From positions 1 through 5,348 of the forward strand of contig CANIYB010000177.1 of assembly GCA_947471105.1 (NCBI GenBank): DNA of 5,348 nt, written 5' to 3'. Shown one piece after another: positions 1-5,348 of the stretch; positions within the stretch are counted from its first letter, which is position 1, and each line of letters opens with the position of its first letter. The position numbers and the translations under genes are program-made. The notes under the pieces are model-generated. The model ran no database searches, was not told the DNA's origin, and saw only the letters and a program-made list of their open reading frames with translations. The stretch comes from Cytophagaceae bacterium (lineage in GTDB: Bacteria > Bacteroidota > Bacteroidia > Cytophagales > Spirosomataceae).

Positions 1-1106
1 ATACGATCTTCTTTTAAATCCTCTGGATATTTTTCTTTTTCATAAATAACATCTTGGTGTATTTTCGAAGCTTTTGGATCTACCGGAGTAAAATCATAGC
101 GCATCGTGCTCATTCTCAAGGTACCTTTTTCCCCGTAAAGTATTAAAGCCCATGGATAATCAGGATCTGGAGGAGTACCCCAAGAACGATGTTGCCAAAC
201 ACAGTTTAAATCATTGTATTCGAAAACAGCAGTTTGAGTATCTGGAATGTTTGATTTACCTCCTTTTTGTACGTAGATACCGCCTTCAGAGCTGATGCGG
301 TTAGGCCAACCTAAATCCAACATCCAGCGAGCTGTGTCAAACATGTGAATGCACATATCGCCTATAATTCCGTTTCCATATTCATTGAAAGTTCTCCACC
401 ACCTTGTATGAGGCAATCCATCATAAGGACGCATAGGCGCGGGTCCTGTCCACATTTCATAATCAAAAAACTCAGGGACTGGTTGAACCGGTGGGTTCCC
501 ATTATTTCGCATGCTATAGTAACAACACATCTCGACATGCGCTACTTTGCCCAATAAACCTTTATCTACAATATCTCGCTTTGCTTGGATTAAATGAGGA
601 GTACTTTTACGTTGAGTTCCTACTTGGACCGTTTTATTATATTTTCTAGCCGCGGCGACCATAGCCTCACCTTCTAATACATCCACCGAAATGGGTTTTT
701 GTACATATACATTGGCACCTGCTTTCACAGCGTCAATCATTTGTAGGGGATGCCAATGATCTGGACTTCCTACGATGGCGATGTCCAATTCATTTTCTTT
801 TAATAATTGGCGATAATCATTGTATAGTTTGGGTGTTTTGCCAGATTTTTGACGCTCGGAAACCATTTTTCCGGCCTGATTTAATTGATTTCGGTCTGGA
901 TCACAAAGCGCTAAAACTTCTACCGGAGCTACTTGCATGAGGCGGAAAAGATCACTTTTCCCGTACCAACCGGTACCTATTAAGCCTACTTTTAACGGTT
1001 TGTCTGGATTGATTAAATCCAATCCATAGGCTCCAAACTGCGATAATGCTAAGGATGCGGTCGCTCCCTTGACAAATTGCCTACGATTAATGTTAAATGA
1101 TTTCAT
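1..1106 (-). CDS. Secreted Gfo/Idh/MocA-family oxidoreductase, C-terminus beyond window edge
   Basis: Probably an NAD(P)-dependent oxidoreductase acting on a sugar, inositol or related polyol; the substrate cannot be read from sequence. I translated 368 residues by hand from the ATG at 1106-1104. A twin-arginine leader (NRRQFVKG, residues 7-14) precedes a short Ala/Leu stretch, suggesting Tat export with the cofactor already bound, as is usual for Bacteroidota members of this family. The Rossmann fold starts near residue 38 with the dinucleotide loop GTGWYG (44-49) and an acidic residue at the end of the second strand (D69 in LCDPD). SPDHWHP follows at 114-120. The usual EKP motif is QKP here (136-138), a variant I believe also occurs in exported members. 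The C-terminal domain carries GDMCIHMFD (249-257), with H254 the likely catalytic histidine. Full-length relatives are usually about 430-450 residues, so roughly 60-80 are missing. It is divergent from the carbon-transport genes and probably unrelated to them in function. Confidence 0.93.
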   Translation of the reverse strand, partial: MKSFNINRRQFVKGATASLALSQFGAYGLDLINPDKPLKVGLIGTGWYGKSDLFRLMQVAPVEVLALCDPDRNQLNQAGKMVSERQKSGKTPKLYNDYRQLLKENELDIAIVGSPDHWHPLQMIDAVKAGANVYVQKPISVDVLEGEAMVAAARKYNKTVQVGTQRKSTPHLIQAKRDIVDKGLLGKVAHVEMCCYYSMRNNGNPPVQPVPEFFDYEMWTGPAPMRPYDGLPHTRWWRTFNEYGNGIIGDMCIHMFDTARWMLDLGWPNRISSEGGIYVQKGGKSNIPDTQTAVFEYNDLNCVWQHRSWGTPPDPDYPWALILYGEKGTLRMSTMRYDFTPVDPKASKIHQDVIYEKEKYPEDLKEDR

Positions 1107-1123
1107 ATTTTTGATCGGTTTAG

Positions 1124-1139
1124 AAATTACTAGTAATTT
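1124..1139. repeat. Perfect 16-bp palindrome, possible operator
   Basis: AAATTACTAGTAATTT equals its own reverse complement. Allowing one mismatched pair (1123/1140), the symmetry extends to 1121-1142. It lies 17 bp upstream of the oxidoreductase start codon, in the expected 5' untranslated or promoter-proximal zone. A dimeric repressor or activator site is the natural reading. In DNA this AT-rich a chance palindrome is possible, and no regulator gene is visible nearby. Confidence 0.4.
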
Positions 1140-1224
1140 TTATAAGAAACTAAGGTAATGATTTTGGAATTATTTTAAAATTAATTTAAATGAAAGGCCA
1201 AATATTTACCCTATTTTATTTAAA

Positions 1225-1232
1225 TACTTTTG
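1225..1232 (+). promoter_or_regulatory. Candidate Bacteroidota -7 promoter element for the rightward genes
   Basis: TACTTTTG fits the TAnnTTTG -7 consensus used by the primary sigma factor of Bacteroidota. No clear TTG-type -33 element lies at the right distance upstream; the best is a TTTA at 1205-1208. If used, transcription would begin near 1240 and leave a leader of about 110 nt before the small ORF. This is a single short motif in AT-rich DNA, so the call is weak. Confidence 0.3.
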
Positions 1233-1351
1233 GACTTTAGTTACAAAAAATAATAATTTTCAGCTAAATTATTTTTTTGTAGGGCCAAAATGTATTTAGG
1301 AATAAAATATTCAATAAATTACAACATCGCTTTAAATCATAAAGTTTAAGG

Positions 1352-1708
1352 ATGCGCATACTCGTTTTTATTCCCCTTATTATATTTCAATTTTTGTTTA
1401 TTAATCCATTTGGATTAGATAGCAATCAATCGTGGGGAGCGGCAAGTCAGCATTTGATTTTCAAAAAATATGATTCAGAAAAATCCTTACCTGTTTTATT
1501 AATTGAAGAAGAAGTTGAAGATTCTGAGGATTCAGATGAGGATAGCCGTATTTACAGCCGTCAATTCATCCACTCAAATGATCATTTTTCCTTTATATTT
1601 AGTGCATTTCAGTCCTTTCGCTCGGGTCTTTATAGCTCGATTAATTCCTTAAATCTAAGGAATTTAGGAATTGATTTATTCCAATTAAACCGTAACCTTA
1701 GGCTGTAG
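1352..1708 (+). CDS. Small secreted or membrane-anchored acidic protein, unknown function
   Basis: I do not recognise this 118-residue protein. The N-terminus is a hydrophobic segment (about 3-20) with only one basic residue before it, and a possible signal-peptidase site follows near residues 30-32 (Ala-Ala-Ser). It is therefore probably exported or anchored in the inner membrane. After a short mixed stretch comes a dense acidic run at 52-64 (EEEVEDSEDSDED). The C-terminal third is rich in Phe, Ser, Leu and Asn and contains the similar segments LNLRNL and LNRNLRL. Codon choice matches the neighbouring genes, which supports a real gene. The ATG follows TAAGG directly; that is too close to act as a Shine-Dalgarno site, but Bacteroidota generally do not need one. 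It lies 50 bp upstream of the SulP gene on the same strand and may share its transcript. A role in bicarbonate transport is possible only by association. Confidence 0.6.
   Translation: MRILVFIPLIIFQFLFINPFGLDSNQSWGAASQHLIFKKYDSEKSLPVLLIEEEVEDSEDSDEDSRIYSRQFIHSNDHFSFIFSAFQSFRSGLYSSINSLNLRNLGIDLFQLNRNLRL
1643..1682 (+). repeat. Two adjacent inverted repeats with mutually exclusive pairings
   Basis: AATTCCTTA (1643-1651) pairs perfectly with TAAGGAATT (1656-1664) across a 4-nt loop. GGAAT (1667-1671) pairs with ATTCC (1678-1682) across a 6-nt loop. AATTCC at 1643-1648 could instead pair with GGAATT at 1667-1672, so alternative folds exist. The structures lie inside the 3' end of the small ORF, about 75-115 nt before the SulP start. 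No U-run follows, so a simple intrinsic terminator is unlikely. They could modulate readthrough, stability or translation, or be chance in AT-rich coding sequence. Confidence 0.35.
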
Positions 1709-1758
1709 AATATTGAATTAAAATTAAATTTTTATTCAAACTTATTATTCTACAAACC

Positions 1759-3351
1759 ATGAAAGATTCAAAGAATCTTGTACCCCAAGACGGGCTGCAA
1801 GGATTAAAAGATAATTTTACATCAGATTCAATATCTGGTTTTATTGTATTTCTATTAGCATTGCCATTAAGTTTAGGCATAGCTAAAGCTTCAGATTTTC
1901 CTCCATTAATGGGATTGCTATCTGCCATCATCGGTGGAATCGTCGTTAGTTTTTTTGCGGGTTCAAAGTTGACAATTAAAGGTCCTGCAGCTGGATTAAT
2001 TGTTATTTTAGTCGGGGCTGTCGCTGATTTTGGCGGCGGAGAAACAGGTTGGCATTTAGCTTTGGGAGCCATCGTTGTGGCTGGGGTAATCCAAATTTTA
2101 TTTGGTGTATTCAAATTAGGCAAATTGGTGGATTTCTTTCCATTATCTGCTGTCCATGGGATGTTAGCCGCGATTGGTATTATCATTATCTTGAAACAAT
2201 TACCAGTCTTATTAGATGTGAATCCGGCATTAACTAAAGGAAAGTCTCCTTTTGAATTAATCGCTTCGATTCCATTATTTATTCAAAATTTAGATCCTCG
2301 GGCCACGGGAATTGGTGTAGTTTCCTTTGCCATCATGTTATACTGGGCTAAAATCCCGGTCAATTTCTTAAAAAAGGTTCCCGCTTCATTAGTCGTGTTA
2401 TTGATCGCGATTCCGGCTGAATTGTACATGGATTTCCAGCATACGGAGCCTAGCTATGCCATGGTTCATATTGGAAATTTGTTGGAGAATATCAAGGTTA
2501 ATGTTGATTTCTCAGGAATGGCGCAATCGGGTATTTTTATCAAATATGTGATTATGTTTGCCTTAGTGGGTTCTTTAGAGTCTTTATTGACCGTTAAGGC
2601 GATTGATATGTTGGATCCTTTTCACCGTAAATCGAATGCAAATAAGGATTTAATTGCGGTGGGAATTGGTAATACAATCTCTGGGATTTTAGGTGGATTA
2701 CCGATGATCTCGGAAGTGGCTCGTAGTTCTGCCAACGTAGCCAATGGGGGTAAAACGCGTTGGTCTAATTTTTTCCACGGATTCTTTTTATTAGTGTTTG
2801 TGGTTTTCGCTTCTCATATGATTGAGTTAATTCCTAATACTGCTTTGGCTGCCATGTTAATTGCGGTAGGTTTAAAACTAGCTCATCCTAAGGAGTTTAT
2901 TCACATATTCCAAATTGGTAAAGAGCAATTATTGATTTTCTTAGTAACCATTTTCTTTACCTTATTTGAAGATCTTTTAGTAGGTATCGCAGCGGGTATG
3001 TTGGTGAAAATAATCATTCACGTGATCAATGGTGCGCCTCTTGCTAATTTATTCAAATCGCCTGTTTTCGTTTCATTTACGGATAATCAGTATTTAGTTC
3101 AGATTGAAAAGTCTGCATTATTTACTAATTATTTAAGCTTAAAAGCTAAGTTGGATGCCATTCCTCTTGAAATGCATGTAACGATTGATTTTTCCAAAAC
3201 GAAATTGGTCGATCACTCGGTTATGGAAAATATTGAACACTTCGTTTCAGATTATACTAAATCGAATGGAACGGTTGAAATAATCGGATTGCATGAACAT
3301 AAACCACTTTCTACGCACAAATTAGCTGCTAGAAGAAATTTGACATTATAA
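1759..3351 (+). CDS. SulP-family anion transporter with STAS domain, probable bicarbonate transporter
   Basis: This is a 530-residue inner-membrane SulP/SLC26-type carrier. The family moves sulfate, bicarbonate, dicarboxylates and other anions; bicarbonate is inferred here from the adjacent dabA gene. The N-terminal half shows the family pattern: SGFIVFLLALPLSLGIA in TM1 (about 25-41), a PPLMGLLSA segment, and the substrate-loop motif TIKGPAAG (about 73-80) in TM3. TM8 carries GSLESLLT (271-278); E274 and T278 align by eye with the D258/T262 sodium-site residues of cyanobacterial BicA. TM10 carries GGLPMISEVARSSANVANGG (312-331), the other half of the anion site. A C-terminal STAS domain spans roughly 440-525, with the core strand TIDFSK and LVDHS (D485). 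Length is normal for the family. No Shine-Dalgarno site precedes the ATG; I chose it because the TM1 motif follows at the usual distance. Sulfate or another anion remains possible. No carbonic anhydrase gene is visible in the window. Confidence 0.93.
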   Translation: MKDSKNLVPQDGLQGLKDNFTSDSISGFIVFLLALPLSLGIAKASDFPPLMGLLSAIIGGIVVSFFAGSKLTIKGPAAGLIVILVGAVADFGGGETGWHLALGAIVVAGVIQILFGVFKLGKLVDFFPLSAVHGMLAAIGIIIILKQLPVLLDVNPALTKGKSPFELIASIPLFIQNLDPRATGIGVVSFAIMLYWAKIPVNFLKKVPASLVVLLIAIPAELYMDFQHTEPSYAMVHIGNLLENIKVNVDFSGMAQSGIFIKYVIMFALVGSLESLLTVKAIDMLDPFHRKSNANKDLIAVGIGNTISGILGGLPMISEVARSSANVANGGKTRWSNFFHGFFLLVFVVFASHMIELIPNTALAAMLIAVGLKLAHPKEFIHIFQIGKEQLLIFLVTIFFTLFEDLLVGIAAGMLVKIIIHVINGAPLANLFKSPVFVSFTDNQYLVQIEKSALFTNYLSLKAKLDAIPLEMHVTIDFSKTKLVDHSVMENIEHFVSDYTKSNGTVEIIGLHEHKPLSTHKLAARRNLTL

Positions 3352-3360
3352 TTAATCCAT

Positions 3361-5348
3361 ATGAATCATACCAAAAAAATGGGCTTTGATGAAGACCATG
3401 TTTTGCATGAGATAAAACATTATTTGCCTTCTCAAACCCCCATCAGGGATTTTATTCACCATAATACGCTTCATGCTTTCCAGCATGAGAAGTTTTATGA
3501 TGCCATTTTTAAAGCGTCTAAGATTTTTGGATATCAAGTAACCCTTGAATTATCAGATTTCAGAAATTTACATACGCAAGGACGCATTTCTACGGTTGTT
3601 TTGGACCGAGTAATCACAGAAAAGAAAGGAGTAGAAAATCTAGATTTTTGGAAAAAAATGCTGCTTTCTAAGTCTTTCGATGAGCATAATGATTTCAGGA
3701 TTGGACGATTACGTGAATTGTGGAAAGAAACATATCATTTTGATTTAGATAATCAGGTTCATCCCTTATTGTTTAGAATCTTAGGGAGTTATTTGGACCA
3801 AGGAATTTCGAGTAATCATTTTCCGTTTGTGGACGAAGGATTAATAGCTTCTCTAAGAAGGCTTGAATCGGGTAGTTTTGCGAGTTTTTTCAAGACAGAT
3901 CGCGCTAGAAAAATGCTGATGGACTCAGGAACTTCCATCACCCAATTGCTTGAATTGGTCGTGGGAAAATCTGAATTCTTCGAAGAATACTTATTTGATC
4001 AGCAATTTTCACATCATGGTTGGTCTGGAATGATCGTCACTGTCGAGGAATTGCCTCATACCCTATTATATGCTAAAAACATAACTTTCAGGGATTTGAT
4101 TATCCTTGAATTGTTGTTGGAGATAGACCAATTGGATTTCGAACTGGGTTCTTCTTGGAAGCCATTAATGGAAGGTTCAACTTTGGATGTCACGGATTTA
4201 TTTAGGCCTATTGAAGCGAATGACTTAAATGAAGTGTTAAAATTGTGGCAAGATGCTTTTGAATGGAGTTATTATGACCAAGTTTTAGCAGGGATTCAGC
4301 AAAATTTGGCTACCCCTCAAGCTGCGATTAAGGATAAGTCGTTCCAAGCCATTTTTTGTATCGATGAGCGGGAATGTTCATTGCGCAGGCACGTCGAGTT
4401 TGTTGATCCCCATGCAGAAACCTTGGGTTCTCCAGGGTTTTTTGGAGTCGAATTTTATTTCCAGCCGGAAGGCGGCAAATTTTATGAAAAACTGTGCCCC
4501 GCCCCTGTTACGCCTAAGTACCTAATTAAGGAAGTTAATAATTCAGATCCACATGAAAAGGAATTGTTGCACAGCAAAAAGTCCAATTCATTCTTCTACG
4601 GTATTTTCTATTCGTTGTTCTTAGGTTTTTATGCCTTTATCAAATTAGGTTTGACCGTATTTAGGCCTAAAATGAATCCTGCCATTTCAAATGCGTTTGC
4701 GCATATGGGCAAGGAAGCTGATTTGCAAATTGAAAATCAAGGATTGGATCAAATTGAAAATGGACTCCAATTAGGATTTACCATTTATGAAATGGCGGTT
4801 CGTGTGACGGGTCTTTTAAAAGGTATCGGAATGGTATCCGATTTTACGGATATCGTTTATGTAGTGGCTCATGGATCAAGTAGTGCAAACAATCCACATC
4901 ACGGAGCTCACGATTGTGGCGCTTGTAGCGGTCGGCCTGGTGCGGTAAATTCACGCGTTTTTGCTTTCATGGTGAATCATCCTAAAGTTCGTGCCATTTT
5001 AGCAACCAATGGAATCGTGATTCCGGTGACCACACAGTTTGTTGGCGCCCTACATGACACTGCCAGCGATTTAATGGATTATTATGATCTTTCTATTTTA
5101 AATGAAGCAAACGCTGCAGCGCATGCATTGAATCAAGTGAAGTTTGAAAAAGCATTGGATTTAAATGCCAAGGAACGTTCCCGTAGATTTTCTTCCATTA
5201 AAACGCAGAATGATATCAAGGTGATTCGGAAGGAAATCCAAAAGAGATCTGTTTCCTTATTTGAGCCTAGGCCTGAATTAGGTCACGGGACGAATGCCTT
5301 GTGTTTGGTAGGTACACGGAACATCTCAAAAGGCTTGTTTTTAGATCG
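3361..5348 (+). CDS. dabA: DabA-family inorganic carbon transport protein (DUF2309/UPF0753), C-terminus beyond window edge
   Basis: DabA is the cytoplasmic, membrane-associated, zinc-binding subunit of DAB inorganic-carbon pumps. It resembles beta-carbonic anhydrase and is thought to convert CO2 to bicarbonate vectorially when coupled to an ion-translocating membrane partner. I translated 662 codons by hand with no stop before the edge; the family is usually about 800 residues or more, so the last part is missing. Landmarks in order are FIHHNTLHAF (31-40), HHGWSGM (218-224), FCIDERECS (332-340), SPGFFGVEF (357-365), CPAPVTP (379-385), VVAHGSSSANNP (501-512), HDCGACSG (517-524), an HDT motif near 565, ERSRRF, and RPELGHGTNAL (637-647). 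C333, D335, H504 and C519 correspond in order and spacing to the zinc and active-site residues C351, D353, H524 and C539 of Halothiobacillus DabA. Residues 411-434 are strongly hydrophobic and may pack against the membrane partner. The ATG at 3361 follows the SulP stop by 9 bp; M7 (3379) is an alternative start. No DabB gene lies upstream, where it is often found. Confidence 0.93.
   Translation, partial: MNHTKKMGFDEDHVLHEIKHYLPSQTPIRDFIHHNTLHAFQHEKFYDAIFKASKIFGYQVTLELSDFRNLHTQGRISTVVLDRVITEKKGVENLDFWKKMLLSKSFDEHNDFRIGRLRELWKETYHFDLDNQVHPLLFRILGSYLDQGISSNHFPFVDEGLIASLRRLESGSFASFFKTDRARKMLMDSGTSITQLLELVVGKSEFFEEYLFDQQFSHHGWSGMIVTVEELPHTLLYAKNITFRDLIILELLLEIDQLDFELGSSWKPLMEGSTLDVTDLFRPIEANDLNEVLKLWQDAFEWSYYDQVLAGIQQNLATPQAAIKDKSFQAIFCIDERECSLRRHVEFVDPHAETLGSPGFFGVEFYFQPEGGKFYEKLCPAPVTPKYLIKEVNNSDPHEKELLHSKKSNSFFYGIFYSLFLGFYAFIKLGLTVFRPKMNPAISNAFAHMGKEADLQIENQGLDQIENGLQLGFTIYEMAVRVTGLLKGIGMVSDFTDIVYVVAHGSSSANNPHHGAHDCGACSGRPGAVNSRVFAFMVNHPKVRAILATNGIVIPVTTQFVGALHDTASDLMDYYDLSILNEANAAAHALNQVKFEKALDLNAKERSRRFSSIKTQNDIKVIRKEIQKRSVSLFEPRPELGHGTNALCLVGTRNISKGLFLD

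Larger units (their letters stand above)
1107..1351. other. Divergent AT-rich intergenic region
   Basis: This stretch separates the leftward oxidoreductase gene from the rightward small-ORF/SulP/DabA genes and should hold both promoters. I see no credible reading frame, tRNA or other structured RNA gene in it. It contains a perfect palindrome next to the oxidoreductase start, one rightward match to the Bacteroidota -7 promoter element, and two copies of a GGCCAAA-containing motif. On the minus strand I found no exact TAnnTTTG match, only near misses, so the oxidoreductase promoter is not located. Confidence 0.7.

Noticed and set aside
345..557. Plus-strand open frame of 70 codons inside the oxidoreductase region
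   Set aside because: It lies antisense to conserved parts of the oxidoreductase, including the catalytic-His motif, and its translation has no recognisable character.
1709..1758. Possible intrinsic terminator separating the small ORF from SulP
   Set aside because: The only stem here is AT-only with a mismatch (1715-1723 with 1729-1737) and no proper U-run after it, so it is too weak to call a terminator.
1698..2186. Minus-strand open frame of 162 codons opposite the 5' part of the SulP gene
   Set aside because: It is antisense to the conserved TM1-TM5 region of SulP. Its Pro/Asn/Lys-rich translation is typical of the complement of a membrane-protein gene.
2049..2237. Second plus-strand frame of 62 codons inside the SulP gene
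   Set aside because: It is fully contained in a well-supported transporter gene and shows no domain or start signal.
3352..3360. Ribosome binding site for dabA
   Set aside because: The 9-bp gap TTAATCCAT has no purine-rich Shine-Dalgarno sequence. This is normal for Bacteroidota, and coupling to SulP translation is more likely.
3352..3537. Minus-strand open frame of 61 codons opposite the 5' end of dabA
   Set aside because: It is antisense to conserved DabA N-terminal motifs, with no independent support.

Overview
The window reads as chromosomal DNA from a member of the Bacteroidota, probably a Cytophagales-type aquatic heterotroph. The reasons are the AT-rich codon use, the absence of Shine-Dalgarno sites before every gene, a secreted Gfo/Idh/MocA oxidoreductase with a twin-arginine leader, and the style of the SulP transporter. 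This taxonomic call is an inference from gene style, not from a marker gene.

Layout. From the left edge to 1106, on the minus strand, lies most of a secreted Gfo/Idh/MocA-family oxidoreductase; its C-terminus is cut off by the window edge. A 245-bp AT-rich divergent intergenic region follows (1107-1351). It holds a perfect 16-bp palindrome close to the oxidoreductase start, one match to the Bacteroidota -7 promoter consensus facing right, and a degenerate direct repeat. Three plus-strand genes then run in one direction: a small secreted or membrane-anchored acidic protein of unknown function (1352-1708), a SulP-family anion transporter with a C-terminal STAS domain (1759-3351), and a DUF2309/DabA-family protein (3361 to the right edge, C-terminus missing).

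The main point of interest is the SulP-DabA pair. DabA is the zinc-containing, carbonic-anhydrase-like subunit of the DAB inorganic-carbon accumulation system and normally works with DabB, an NuoL-like membrane subunit. Here the gene directly upstream of dabA, 9 bp away and in the same frame, encodes a SulP transporter instead. SulP proteins include the bicarbonate transporter BicA, so the operon plausibly handles bicarbonate/CO2. Whether DabA couples to this SulP, or a dabB gene lies beyond the right edge, cannot be told from the window. All four zinc-ligand positions known for DabA appear to be present (C333, D335, H504, C519). No RNA gene, mobile element or CRISPR array was seen.
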